A stretch of DNA of 64,000 nt from Knoellia sp. p5-6-4 (GTDB lineage: Bacteria > Actinomycetota > Actinomycetes > Actinomycetales > Dermatophilaceae), in contig NZ_JARGZF010000003.1 of NCBI RefSeq assembly GCF_029222705.1, positions 59,835 to 123,834 on the forward strand. Direction: 5' to 3'. The notes under the pieces are model-generated. The model saw only the letters and a list, made by a program, of their open reading frames with translations. It ran no database searches and was not told the origin of the DNA. A program made the position numbers and the translations under genes. Shown in pieces: positions 7,643 to 16,848 of this stretch (positions within the stretch are counted from its first letter, which is position 1; the number at the start of each line of letters is the position of its first letter).

Positions 7643-7945
7643 CTTGGGAACGCGGGTCAGCACAACGGGGTTGGCCAGGATCAGCCGCTCTCGCACCGCC
7701 CAGGCGAAGAAGGACGACAGTGACGCGCGGAACCGGCGGACCGAGGACTCGGCCAGACCACTCTGGGTGAGCGCGATGAGCGCCCGGCTCACCTCGCGGT
7801 CTGTCACGGCGTTGACCGAAAGCGCGGCCAGCGAGTGGGGGACCAGCCGCACCAGCGCAGCGTCGGAGACGTCGGTCTTCGCCGAGACCGAGTGACGGCG
7901 TTCCTGCAGCCACATCGGCAGCCGGGAACGGACCGTTGCACGTCC
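7643..7945 (-). pseudogene. Tyrosine integrase fragment (SAM-like core-binding domain)
   Basis: Reading from about 7945 down, the frame gives MWLQERRHSVSAKTDVSD, LTQSGLAESSVRRFRASLSS and FFAWAVRERLILANPV. This is the N-terminal core-binding domain of actinomycete phage/AICE integrases. No catalytic R-H-x-x-R-Y domain follows: similarity stops near 7643, and the frame then runs antisense through the tRNA. The 5' end is joined directly to repSA sequence. The piece lies 3' of tRNA-Ala with the orientation expected of an integrase next to its attachment site. It cannot encode a working recombinase. Confidence 0.8.
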
Positions 7946-7954
7946 CGCCCTCGG

Positions 7955-8603
7955 GTCGACGCCGCCAGTCCGGCGCCCACCACTACCACACCACCTGCGA
8001 GGCGTAGTCGTAGCAGCCCGCGCAGAGCGGCTGCCCCACGTTCGGGTCGTCCTCGCCGTGCACGGTCATGCAGGGCGTCGGGAGTCCGTGCGGGCAGCGG
8101 TGGCCGGCGTCGCGGCGGGGCCGGCACCGTCCGCCGTTCGGCCGGTCCCGTGCACGGGTCCGAAGGAGGGGGCGGTGAGGGTGGCGAAGACCAGCGGGTT
8201 GTCGGCCACGGACTCCGGGACGGTCTTGCCTCCGGCGATGCCGGCGGATCAGCTGGAGGGTGTCCGCGGCATACAGGCGCGAGCAGGACTCGCACTTGTC
8301 CGTACGGCGGTTCCCGCACCGGGTGAACGTCACGCCCAGCCTCTCGTCCGCCGAGCCGTATGAGCGGATGAGCGACCCGGTGGTGGTGTCGAACTCTTCT
8401 GACCGCCCGACCAGGCGAATGGGGTTGGCGCAGAACCCCACCCGTGAGAGGGCCTGCGACCAGTCGTCGTAGTCCCTGGGCAGCATGCGGGCGAGGAGCT
8501 GGCGCTCGGCGATCTCGTTGAGATCGAGCTCGAGCGGGCGGTCTTCCCCGGAGCGTAGGGGAGGCGGCGCATGCTCCGCGTGGTTGCGGGTTGTCGGCGA
8601 CAT
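7955..8603 (-). pseudogene. RepSA-type replication initiator relic of an AICE
   Basis: From ATG 8603 the frame reads ...RDYDDWSQALSRVGFCANP, then RCGNRRTDKCESCSRLYAAD, a clear match to the zinc-finger region of pSAM2-type RepSA proteins. Near 8245 the frame shifts: the expected GGKTVPESVADNPLVFATLT continues in another frame. Near 8110 it returns, with CPHGLPTPCMTVHGEDDP and CYDYASQVVW. A TAG at 7985-7983 replaces what should be Gln (W-stop-WWAPDWRR still follows). Sequence then fuses to the integrase fragment near 7950. Two frameshifts, a nonsense codon and a large deletion make this a clear pseudogene of an integrative conjugative element. Confidence 0.85.
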
Positions 8604-9182
8604 GGCAACCCCCTCACAAGGGTGTGCCGTGCGGAACGAGGGGGACCGGTCCGCACGGAACACCCGGTATGTGGGCGCACCACCTTGGGGGGAGCCGTCA
8701 GCGCCCTGGTCCCCCTCGGTCGCTGGTCTATGAGCTTGAGCCAGCCGTCGGTGTCATCGTGCGGTTGAGCAGGGAGCCACCCCCACCAACCGCGCACAAC
8801 GACGAGCTTCCGCAGAGTTCACGTCTCGAATTGCGTTGTACCACAACAGGTTGCGGTCCTGTCGGGCAGCCGAGGTCTGCGTTGTCGACATTTCGACGGT
8901 GACAGTCGGGGTGCCCCTCGTCCACTCTTTGTCCGATTTGCCCGGTTCCCTTGACCGGATCTCTACCCAGGACCCGAACCGTATGGCCCAAAGACGGACG
9001 AAGGCTGAGACGGCGACTCCGCGGGCTGCCGGACCCAACGCTTCGCCCAGGGTCATCCGCAGCGGGTGACGCGAGGACGGCAGGACCTGCGCACGGTGGA
9101 GTTGATCAGCGGTGTGCACAGCTGCCGTCGCGGCCTGCTGCGAGAGGGGGAGGCATGGCAACTTCCTCACTGGGTCACTCCG
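8604..9182. other. 579 bp without a supportable gene
   Basis: Short open frames occur on both strands but none shows a recognisable domain or good start. Base composition is somewhat less GC-rich than the core genes around it. A ribosome-site-like GAGAGGGGGAGGC precedes an ATG at 9155 that opens only a 12-codon frame ending at 9193, overlapping the presumed start of the permease. Confidence 0.5.
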
Positions 9183-10295
9183 ATGGCCAGTGATGTCGAG
9201 GGTGCATCCACCCATAGATCGCCCGTGGGGGCGCAGCGGGGACTGGCCGGTGCGGATATCCCTGCCTGGTTCCGTAACGCCGGCGTCGGCGCTTGGCTGT
9301 TGCTCGGCATCGCCGGAGTTCTCAGCCTCCTGCTGGTCCTGATCGCGTTAGTTGCGGACGTGGCCATCCCGCTGGCGATCGCTGCTGTGCTGGCGGCCAT
9401 CCTGGTTCCACTTGCTGATCGTCTGGAACGGTGGCGCGTGCCCCGGTGGCTGGGAGCCACATTTGTCCTCATCCTTGCGCTCTCGATGATCGTGGTCACG
9501 ATCGCCGTGGTCATCAACGGGCTCACGAGCCAGAGTGACGAGATCTGGGCCCAGGTGGAAGCCTCGTTCAAGCACGTGGACGACGGGGCCGCGTCTTCGG
9601 ATGGAGCCTCAGGCGGCCTCGTAGACGCGGCCCATGAGGTGGTCCGCGTGCTCACCTCAGGGGTCCTGGGGTCCCTGTTCAGCTCTGCGGGCAGCCTCGT
9701 CGTCGGGTCGGTTCTGGCGATGTTCATGCTGCTGTTCCTATTGAAGGACTGGGAGCAGATCGTCGGTTGGTCGGCCGGCCGCCTCGGGCTGCCTCCGGCG
9801 CTGGGTCGTAGCGTCCTCGACGGGACAGTGAACGCCTTTCGTGGATACGCCGCCGGGCTGACCTTGATCGGTGCGGCGAACGCTGTGGTCGTTGCCATCG
9901 GGGCCCTTGTGCTAGGCGTTCCGCTTGCAGGAACGATCGCGCTTGTCTCCTTCGTCACCAGCTATGTGCCCTACCTCGGTGCATTCGTCTCCGGCGCATT
10001 CGCTGTGCTGATCGCATATGGGTCCGGCGGCCTCGGCGACGCGGTGGCGATGTTGGCAATTGTGCTTTTGGCCAACAACACCATCCAGAACGTGGTGGAG
10101 CCCTTCGCGTTCGGGACTCGCCTGCGCCTGCACCCGCTCGCAGTCCTGCTCACCGTGACGACGGCGACGCTGCTCTTCGGAGTGATGGGAGCGATTCTGG
10201 CCGCGCCGCTGACCTCCGCTGCGGTGAACGCCTATCACGAGCTACGGGGCGAGAACCTCATGGAGCGTGGGCCTTTCGCCTCTGATGGCCTCTGA
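9183..10295 (+). CDS. AI-2E family transporter (TqsA/YhhQ-like permease)
   Basis: This is an integral membrane protein of about 370 aa with some eight hydrophobic segments and the family hallmark near the C-terminus (VVEPFAFGTRLRLHPLAVLL, then GVMGAILAAPLTSA). Members export small molecules or act as Na+/H+ antiporters; the substrate here is unknown. The start is uncertain. ATG 9183 is given, but the frame stays open to 9066 with a GTG at 9096. A strong ribosome site lies upstream of an out-of-frame ATG at 9155 that overlaps 9183, so coupling is possible. It is the first gene of the sulfatase module and lies 63 nt before the sulfatase. Confidence 0.85.
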   Translation: MASDVEGASTHRSPVGAQRGLAGADIPAWFRNAGVGAWLLLGIAGVLSLLLVLIALVADVAIPLAIAAVLAAILVPLADRLERWRVPRWLGATFVLILALSMIVVTIAVVINGLTSQSDEIWAQVEASFKHVDDGAASSDGASGGLVDAAHEVVRVLTSGVLGSLFSSAGSLVVGSVLAMFMLLFLLKDWEQIVGWSAGRLGLPPALGRSVLDGTVNAFRGYAAGLTLIGAANAVVVAIGALVLGVPLAGTIALVSFVTSYVPYLGAFVSGAFAVLIAYGSGGLGDAVAMLAIVLLANNTIQNVVEPFAFGTRLRLHPLAVLLTVTTATLLFGVMGAILAAPLTSAAVNAYHELRGENLMERGPFASDGL

Positions 10296-10358
10296 GGTCC
10301 CGCGGTCCAGTGGTCACAGGCGCGCAGCTCGGTGGCCGTGTACGAGAGGAATCGGACT

Positions 10359-13262
10359 ATGACCAATACGCAGATGCTGCTCGTGGCGGCTTACCCCGAT
10401 GTCGAGGTCGCCGAGGCTGAGTTCCGGACGCTTGCCGACAAGATTCGAGCCAAGGAGCTGTCGAGCCAGGGCATGATCCTCGTCGGCAGGGACGCCGACG
10501 GTACGCCTCGACTGATGGACACCGGCAACCACCTCGGCCGTCGTGGTGCGGGTTGGGGCGGTGGAGCGGGTGTCCTGGTGGGGCTGTTCGCCCCGCCCAT
10601 GCTCGGAGCGGCGGCGGTGGGCGCCGCCGCCGGGGCGGTGGTCGGCCACTTCGCCGGCCACAAGCTCACCGCGGCCATCCAACAGCAGGTGGGTGCGGGG
10701 CTGAAGGCGGGCACGGCGGCGATCATCGGCGTGTTCCCGGCCGAGTCTCGGCTCGACGTCGAGCGGGTTCTTCCGGGCTCACCCCTGAAGTCCGTGGTCG
10801 AGAGCGACGAGCGCGGCATCGATGAGCTGAAGGCGAAGCTGGCGGAGGCGATGGGCAACTTCAACCCCGACCGGAGCGTCCTGCCTGTACCGGACCGCGG
10901 CTTCAGCGGCGTCGGCGGTCGGACGATCGACGAGTCCGTGGGCGACTGGAGCATCGTGGCGCCGACGAAGGCACCCGAAGGTGCGCCCAACGTCCTCGTC
11001 GTTCTCATCGATGACGCCGGCTTCGGGGGACCCGACACCTTCGGGGGAGGGATCCGGACGCCGAACCTCACCCGCGTCCAGCAGCAGGGCATCACCTACA
11101 ACCGGTTCCATGTGACCGCGGTCTGCTCCCCGACGCGCGCCGCGATGCTGACAGGGCGCAACCACCACCGGGTTGGCATGGGTGGGATCGCGGAGTTCCC
11201 CGCGCCGTTCCCCGGCTACACCGGTATCCGCCCGCGGTCCTGTGCCGCGTTGCCTCGGATCCTCAAGGAGAACGGCTACGTCACCGGCGGGTTCGGCAAG
11301 TGGCACATCACCCCCGGGCATGACATGGGCACGGCAGGATCATTCGACCACTGGCCCACAGGATGGGGTTTCGACCACTGGTGGGGCTTCCTGACCGGAG
11401 CCGCGGGTCAGTACGACCCGATCATCACCCAGGACAACTCGACCCTCGGTGTTCCCGAGGGTCCGGACGGGAAGCCGTACTACTTCCCGGACGACATCAC
11501 CGACAAGGCGGTCGAGTGGCTGCACGCGGTCCGCGCCCAGGACGCCGAGAAGCCATGGTTCGTCTACTACTCGACCGGTGCAACCCATGCCCCCCACCAC
11601 GTGGCCAAGGAGTGGGCGGACAAGTACAAGGGCCAGTTCGACGACGGCTGGGACGTGTACCGCGAGAAGACCCTCGAACGGCAGAAGAGGCTCGGCATCG
11701 TCCCGCCCGGGACCGAGCTCACCGAGCGGCCCGCAGCGTACCCGGCCTGGGACAGCCTGAGTGACGCGGAGCGCAAGCTGTACGCCCGCCAGATGGAGGT
11801 GTTCGCCGGTTACTCGGAGAACGCCGACTGGAACGTCGGCCGGATGCTCGACGCGGTCGAGGAGATGGGCGAGCTCGAAAACACTCTGGTCATCTACGTC
11901 TGGGGCGACAACGGGGCTTCGATGGAGGGCACCATAACGGGCTCGTTCAACGAGACCACGTTCTTCAATGGCGTGGTGCTCGACGCCGAGGAACAGTTCA
12001 AGATGATCGACAAGTACGGCGGCCTCGAGGAGCTCGGCGGCTTCCACACCGCCCCACACTTCGCGGCTGCCTGGGCCCACGCGAACAACGCGCCGTTCCA
12101 GTGGGGCAAGCAGATGGCCAGCCACCTCGGTGGGACGCGTGACCCGATGATCATCTCGTGGCCGAAGAGGATCGCCGGCGGTGGCCACCTGCGGGCGCAG
12201 TTCACCCACTGCATCGACATCGTTCCCACGGTCCTGGAGGTCATCGGGCTACCCGAGCCGACCGTCGTCGACGGAATCGAGCAGGAGCCGATGGACGGCA
12301 CCAGCTTCGCCTACACCTTCGACACACCCGAGGCCGCCGAGCAACACACGGTGCAGTACTTCGAGATGTACGGCAGCCGCGCGATCTACAAGGACGGCTG
12401 GTGGGCCTGCACCAAGCTCGACAAGCTGCCTTGGGACTTCTCCCCCGCCACCCTTTCGAGGTTCGGCCCCGGCAGCGGCTGGGACCCCGGCCGGGATCCT
12501 TGGGAGCTGTACTACCTGCCCGACGACTTCTCCCAGGCCCATGACCTGGCTGCCGACAACCCCGAAAAGGTCGCCGAGCTGGTCGAGCTCTTCTGGGCCG
12601 AGGCCGAACGCAACCGCGTCCTTCCGCTGCTCGGCGGGTTCGCGGTGTTCTTCGGGATCCTGCCGCCGATGCCGACCCAGACCCGGTTCACCTTCGCAGG
12701 CGACGTCCAGAACATCCAGACCACGCAGATCCCCCGGATCATCGGTCGCTCGTACGCCATCGAGGCGGACGTGCACGTGCCCGAAGGGGGCGCCGAGGGC
12801 GTGCTCGTGGCCTTTGCCGACTTCATCGGCGGGTTCGCGCTGTGGGTCGACCAGAAGCGGCTCCTGAACCACACCTACCAGTACCTCGGCATCGACACCT
12901 ACCGACAGACCTCCACCGAGCCGATCCCCACAGGCGACATCACCCTCAAGATGCTGTTCGAGGCCGACCAGCCGACCCCGGGCACATCCGGCCACGTCAC
13001 GCTGTGGGCCGGTGACAAGCAGATCGGGGAGGGAGACATCCCGCGCACCGTCTCGCTGATCTTCACGACCTACGCAGGCATGGACATCTCCCGAGACAAC
13101 GGCGGCGTCGTCGACCTCGACTACGAGGACCGGGCGCCCTACGCCTTCACCGGAACCGTCCGAAACGTCGTCTTCGACCTGGCGCCCCACGCCCACGACG
13201 AGGACCTCTCCCTCCACGAGTCCACCGCCCAGGCCGCACTCGCCCACGGGGCAGCCGGCTGA
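10359..13262 (+). CDS. DUF1269-like/arylsulfatase fusion protein
   Basis: A 967-aa protein. Residues 1-150 form a DUF1269-like domain with a glycine-zipper hydrophobic hairpin (GAGVLVGLFAPPMLGAAAVG and the following GAAAGAVVGHFAG). From about residue 208 (APNVLVVLIDDAGFG) it is a type I sulfatase, with the formylglycine site CSPTR (Cys256), then GRNHHRVGMGG and GFGKWHITPG. A long C-terminal beta-rich extension follows. There is no signal peptide, so the enzyme is probably cytosolic and membrane-associated. Cys256 should be oxidised by the maturase at 15273. Most sulfatases of this class lack the DUF1269 part. ATG 10359 follows GAGAGGA by 8 nt. Substrate unknown. Confidence 0.9.
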   Translation: MTNTQMLLVAAYPDVEVAEAEFRTLADKIRAKELSSQGMILVGRDADGTPRLMDTGNHLGRRGAGWGGGAGVLVGLFAPPMLGAAAVGAAAGAVVGHFAGHKLTAAIQQQVGAGLKAGTAAIIGVFPAESRLDVERVLPGSPLKSVVESDERGIDELKAKLAEAMGNFNPDRSVLPVPDRGFSGVGGRTIDESVGDWSIVAPTKAPEGAPNVLVVLIDDAGFGGPDTFGGGIRTPNLTRVQQQGITYNRFHVTAVCSPTRAAMLTGRNHHRVGMGGIAEFPAPFPGYTGIRPRSCAALPRILKENGYVTGGFGKWHITPGHDMGTAGSFDHWPTGWGFDHWWGFLTGAAGQYDPIITQDNSTLGVPEGPDGKPYYFPDDITDKAVEWLHAVRAQDAEKPWFVYYSTGATHAPHHVAKEWADKYKGQFDDGWDVYREKTLERQKRLGIVPPGTELTERPAAYPAWDSLSDAERKLYARQMEVFAGYSENADWNVGRMLDAVEEMGELENTLVIYVWGDNGASMEGTITGSFNETTFFNGVVLDAEEQFKMIDKYGGLEELGGFHTAPHFAAAWAHANNAPFQWGKQMASHLGGTRDPMIISWPKRIAGGGHLRAQFTHCIDIVPTVLEVIGLPEPTVVDGIEQEPMDGTSFAYTFDTPEAAEQHTVQYFEMYGSRAIYKDGWWACTKLDKLPWDFSPATLSRFGPGSGWDPGRDPWELYYLPDDFSQAHDLAADNPEKVAELVELFWAEAERNRVLPLLGGFAVFFGILPPMPTQTRFTFAGDVQNIQTTQIPRIIGRSYAIEADVHVPEGGAEGVLVAFADFIGGFALWVDQKRLLNHTYQYLGIDTYRQTSTEPIPTGDITLKMLFEADQPTPGTSGHVTLWAGDKQIGEGDIPRTVSLIFTTYAGMDISRDNGGVVDLDYEDRAPYAFTGTVRNVVFDLAPHAHDEDLSLHESTAQAALAHGAAG

Positions 13263-13319
13263 GCCTCCGCGCCGGAACCAACCGGTACGGCGTACCCAGC
13301 AGCACGATAGGAGTCATGC

Positions 13320-13778
13320 ATGAGCATCAACATCGACGAGCTCGGCCCGGTCGACTGGATCGTGGTCGAGTTCCCTGAGCCGAGGTTCACCGGCGAGATC
13401 GCCCCGATCCTCAAAGACCTGGTCGACCGCGAGCTGATCCGCGTCCTGGACCTGATCTTCCTGAAAAGGGACCGGGAAGGCGGGTACGAGGTCCTCGAGG
13501 CCACCGACATGGAGGACAGCGAGATCGGTGAGCTGCGCGCCTACGAGACGGAGCTGGCGATGCTGCTGAGCGAGCAGGACGTCAACGACCTGGTCGAGAC
13601 CATCGAGCCGGGAAGCGCGGCTGCCGTTCTCGTGTGGGAGAACCTGTGGGCCGCCCCGTTCGGTTCCGCCGTCCGTCGTGCTGGCGGCCAGCTGGCAGCC
13701 AGCGGGCGCATTCCGATCCAGGCGGTGATCGCGGCCGTCGAGGCCGACGCCGCCGAGGCCGACGAGGAAGGAGACTGA
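13320..13778 (+). CDS. DUF6325 family protein
   Basis: A 152-aa acidic soluble protein beginning MSINIDELGPVDWIVVEFPE. The pattern GPVD-hydrophobic-EFP and the following GEIAPILKDLVDRELIRVLD are how DUF6325 proteins open. AATRICH signs such as RAYETELAMLLSEQDVNDLV and a C-terminal Ala/Glu helix follow. Its fold resembles the DUF1269-type domain fused to the sulfatase upstream, which suggests the two may associate. ATG 13320 follows ATAGGAG by 5 nt. The function of the family is not known to me. It overlaps nothing; the next small gene starts 2 nt downstream. Confidence 0.75.
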   Translation: MSINIDELGPVDWIVVEFPEPRFTGEIAPILKDLVDRELIRVLDLIFLKRDREGGYEVLEATDMEDSEIGELRAYETELAMLLSEQDVNDLVETIEPGSAAAVLVWENLWAAPFGSAVRRAGGQLAASGRIPIQAVIAAVEADAAEADEEGD

Positions 13779-13779
13779 C

Positions 13780-13920
13780 ATGCCCATGGCAGCCAGGCGC
13801 AGGAGGAGGACCGTAGCCGCGGTCGGAGGTGCCGTCGTGGTGGCGCACGGCATCAACCGTCGATCTGACCGACGAGAAGACCGCCGCGACGACCGCCGCG
13901 ACCGTTTCGGCCGCGACTGA
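13780..13920 (+). CDS. Small basic protein, 46 aa
   Basis: ATG 13780 starts directly after the DUF6325 stop and within reach of GGAAGGAG (13767-13774). The product has an Arg-rich start (AARRRRRTVAAVGGAVVVAH), a short hydrophobic stretch, and a charged Arg/Asp tail of RRDDRRDRF type. The spacing and composition look like a genuine small partner of the DUF6325 gene; similar tiny proteins accompany DUF6325 or SHOCT genes in other actinobacteria. Function unknown. It is too short for routine gene calling. Confidence 0.55.
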   Translation: MPMAARRRRRTVAAVGGAVVVAHGINRRSDRREDRRDDRRDRFGRD

Positions 13921-14028
13921 CCATCCCCGAGCGAGAGGGCCCAGCCGACAGAGGCGGCTGCTGTCTTCGCCCCACCTCACGCACCGGCACAGACCCTGCC
14001 CGGGGCCCACCGAGACAGGAGAGCCACC

Positions 14029-15276
14029 GTGGATGTCACGGCCATCGTGGTGGTCACCGCGGCGTTGTTCGTCTGGGGGCTGATCTCAAACCGCCTGGAG
14101 CGGGCCGACGTCACGGCGCCGATCGCGTTCGTCGTCGTCGGCCTTGCTCTGGCCGGACTGGGCTTGGTCGACGGCCCGTCAGGACCAGAGGCCGTGACAC
14201 CGCTGGTCGAGCTCACGCTGGTGTGGGTGCTGTTCTCCGACGCCGCGCGGTTGCCTGTGCAGGAGCTGCGCCGCGATGCCGGCCGCTACCTCCGCCTGCT
14301 GGCGATCGGCCTGCCGCTGACCATCGTGCTGGGCTGGGGGTTGGCCGCCTTGTTCTTCCCAGGGCTCGGCATGTGGCTGGCCCTGTTCGTCGGGGCGGCA
14401 CTGGCCCCAACCGACGCCGCCCTCGGGGTGCCGGTCGTGAGCAACCCCGTCATTCCCTCACGTATCCGGCAGCTCATCACCGTCGAGAGCGGCCTCAACG
14501 ACGGCATCGCCACCCCTGTGGTGATGCTCGCCATCGCCGGAGCCGCTGCCGCTGAGGGACTGGAGCACGCCGAGAGCGCGGGGCATGCCGCCGTCGAGCT
14601 GCTCATCGGCGCGGCGGTAGGCGTCGCGGTCGGCGGTGTGGGCGGCCTGGCACTGCGGACGGCCCGTCGCCATGAGACCGCCGCGGAGTCGTTCGCCGGC
14701 ATCGCCGTCCTGGCGTTGGCGCTGGCGGCGTACGCAAGCGCCCTGGCGTTGCAGGGCAACGGCTTCGTCGCAGCCTTCTGCGGGGGTCTGGCGTTCGGAG
14801 CGTGCGCCGGTCGCCGGGCTCCGGTCGAGCTGGAGTTCCTCGAGCAGACGGGCATGCTGCTGGCGTCGCTGGTGTGGATGGCCTTCGGTGCTGTCGCCGT
14901 CCCGATCATGCTCGACCGCATCGACGGCAGGAGCATCATCTACGCCGTCCTGAGCCTCACGGTGGTCCGCATGCTCCCCGTCGCGCTCGTCTCGCTCGGT
15001 GCAGGTCTGGACCGCACCACGATCCTGTTCATCGGCTGGTTCGGCCCCCGTGGTCTGGCCTCGCTGGTGTTCGCGCTTATCGCCCTGGAAACGCTCGGGA
15101 CCCAGGCCGACGAAGCCGTGACCGTACTCGCCACGACCGTCCTGCTCAGCGTCGTCGCGCACGGAATCACTGCGGCACCGCTCGCACGACGCTACGGCGA
15201 GTTCGCAGCCGCTGCCGGTCCTGAGCCCGGTGGGCCTGTCGAGGTCACCCCGCTGCGCCGTCGGTTGAGCCGATGA
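14029..15276 (+). CDS. Cation:proton antiporter (CPA1/NhaP type)
   Basis: A 415-aa membrane protein with 11-12 hydrophobic segments. The exchanger core is visible as VGAALAPTDAALGVPVVSNP (the PTD motif) and ITVESGLNDGIATPVVMLAI (the ND motif), followed by WFGPRGLASLVFALIAL. It should exchange Na+ or K+ for H+ across the inner membrane. GTG 14029 follows AGGAGA. The stop overlaps the ATG of the sulfatase maturase (ATGA), so the two proteins are made together. A link between proton/sodium balance and sulfate-ester use is inference. Confidence 0.88.
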   Translation: MDVTAIVVVTAALFVWGLISNRLERADVTAPIAFVVVGLALAGLGLVDGPSGPEAVTPLVELTLVWVLFSDAARLPVQELRRDAGRYLRLLAIGLPLTIVLGWGLAALFFPGLGMWLALFVGAALAPTDAALGVPVVSNPVIPSRIRQLITVESGLNDGIATPVVMLAIAGAAAAEGLEHAESAGHAAVELLIGAAVGVAVGGVGGLALRTARRHETAAESFAGIAVLALALAAYASALALQGNGFVAAFCGGLAFGACAGRRAPVELEFLEQTGMLLASLVWMAFGAVAVPIMLDRIDGRSIIYAVLSLTVVRMLPVALVSLGAGLDRTTILFIGWFGPRGLASLVFALIALETLGTQADEAVTVLATTVLLSVVAHGITAAPLARRYGEFAAAAGPEPGGPVEVTPLRRRLSR

Positions 15277-16658
15277 CGAAGTACGAGGCCACCACGGGTC
15301 CGACTCCCACCATGCCCGCGGCACGACGTCTCTTCCATGTGATGGTCAAGCCCACGGGTGCCGTGTGCAACCTGGACTGCGAGTACTGCTTCTTCCTGTC
15401 CAAGGAGATGCTGTATCCCGGCAGCAGGTTCCGCATGGCCGAGGACCTGCAGGAGGCCTACATCCGGCAGATGCTGGACGCCCATCCGGACGCGTCCGAG
15501 GTCGTGATGGCCTGGCAGGGCGGCGAACCGACCATGATGGGTCTGGACTTCTTCCGGCGGGCGATGGAACTGCAGGAGCAGTTCAAGCGTCCGGGTCAGC
15601 GGGTCCTGAACACGCTGCAGACCAACGGAACCCTGCTGAACGACGAGTGGGGCGCCTTCTTACAGGAGAACGACTTCCTGGTCGGGATCTCGATCGACGG
15701 ACCGCCCGCGATGCACGACACGTATCGGGTCGACAAGGGCGGCAAGCCCACGTCGCAGCGGGTGCTGAAGGGGCTCGACGTGCTGAAGAAGCACGGCGTC
15801 GAGTGGAACGTGCTGACCACGATCCACGCCGGCAACGGCGATCACGGCGACGAGGTCTACCGCTACCTGCGCGACGAGCTCGGCGCGTCGTTCATCCAGT
15901 TCATCCCGATCATTGAACGGGCGACGCCGGAGACTCTGCAGATCGCGGACGCGGGCTGGGGGAGTGGGGTGCACGGCCGACCCCTGTACGTCCAGGATGG
16001 CTCCTTGGTGACCCACCGCTCAGTCTCACCCGAACAGTACGGGCGGTTCATGATCGAAGTGTTCGAGGAATGGGTCCGCCGCGACATTGGGTCGGTATAC
16101 GTCCAGATCTTCGACACCGCCTTGGCCTCGTGGTACGGCGAGGGCGGAGGCATGTGTGTCCACGCGGAGACCTGCGGGTCCCAGCTGGCACTGGAACACA
16201 ACGGCGACCTGTACTCGTGCGACCACTTCGTCGAGCCGGGCTACCTGCTCGGCAACATCGGCGACCGGACCATGCTCGAGCTGGTCAACCTGCCGCAGCA
16301 GCGGAAGTTCGGGCAGGACAAGCGTGACACGCTGACCCTGTTCTGCCGCGACTGCGACGTACGTTTCGCCTGCAACGGGGGATGCCCCAAGGACCGGTTC
16401 GCGACTGCTCCGAGCGGAGAGTCCGGTCAGCACTACCTGTGCTCGGGATACCTGTCCTTCTTCCACCATGTCCGCGAGCCGATGGAGGCGATGGCCCACC
16501 TCTTGCGGGAGGGCCGCGCCCCGTCAGAGCTGATGGCCGTGTACGCCCGCGACGACGCAGACCGTGGCCACAACGAGCCCTGCACATGTGGGTCGGGCAG
16601 GACGTGGAAGAAGTGTCACGGATCGGTGGGCGATGACAGACCCCAAGCAGACCGCTGA
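15273..16658 (+). CDS. Anaerobic sulfatase-maturating enzyme (radical SAM/SPASM) with SEC-C tail
   Basis: A 461-aa radical-SAM protein that converts an active-site Cys or Ser of sulfatases to formylglycine. CNLDCEYC (CX3CX2C) binds the SAM-cleaving cluster. The SPASM region shows CVHAETCGSQLALEHNGD, YSCDH, and CRDCDVRFACNGGCPKDR for auxiliary clusters. The C-terminus carries an extra SEC-C zinc motif, CTCGSGRTWKKCHG (about residues 437-450). The obvious client is the CSPTR sulfatase two genes upstream. ATG 15273 overlaps the antiporter stop; its own 3' end overlaps the truncated sulP by 26 nt. Confidence 0.93.
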   Translation: MTKYEATTGPTPTMPAARRLFHVMVKPTGAVCNLDCEYCFFLSKEMLYPGSRFRMAEDLQEAYIRQMLDAHPDASEVVMAWQGGEPTMMGLDFFRRAMELQEQFKRPGQRVLNTLQTNGTLLNDEWGAFLQENDFLVGISIDGPPAMHDTYRVDKGGKPTSQRVLKGLDVLKKHGVEWNVLTTIHAGNGDHGDEVYRYLRDELGASFIQFIPIIERATPETLQIADAGWGSGVHGRPLYVQDGSLVTHRSVSPEQYGRFMIEVFEEWVRRDIGSVYVQIFDTALASWYGEGGGMCVHAETCGSQLALEHNGDLYSCDHFVEPGYLLGNIGDRTMLELVNLPQQRKFGQDKRDTLTLFCRDCDVRFACNGGCPKDRFATAPSGESGQHYLCSGYLSFFHHVREPMEAMAHLLREGRAPSELMAVYARDDADRGHNEPCTCGSGRTWKKCHGSVGDDRPQADR

Positions 16659-16848
16659 CACCCGCAGAAGCCGCCCCCTGGGTTTGCCGCGCGCAGTCAG
16701 CAGCGCCCCCGACGGCATGGCCTCTGCGGCGCTGATCGGGGTGAACCCGGTGTGCGGCCTGTACGCGAGCCTTGCGGGCCCGATCGCGGGCGGCCTGACC
16801 TCCAGCGCCGGGCTGATGGTGATCGCCGCCACGACCGCCGCCGCCAGT
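16633..16848 (+). pseudogene. SulP sulfate permease, truncated after ~70 codons
   Basis: ATG 16633 opens SRPLGLPRAVSSAPDGMASA and GVNPVCGLYASLAGPIAGGL, the first transmembrane region of SulP anion permeases. A complete SulP has about 500 or more residues. Here similarity ends near 16848, exactly where the right copy of the direct repeat begins, and the frame runs on with unrelated sequence to 17040. It overlaps the maturase gene by 26 nt, as an intact operon member would. A sulfate transporter beside a sulfatase is functionally sensible, so this is probably a recent loss. Confidence 0.75.

Noticed and set aside
8591..9215. Hypothetical proteins between repSA relic and AI-2E permease
   Set aside because: Frames overlap each other on both strands and show no family features.
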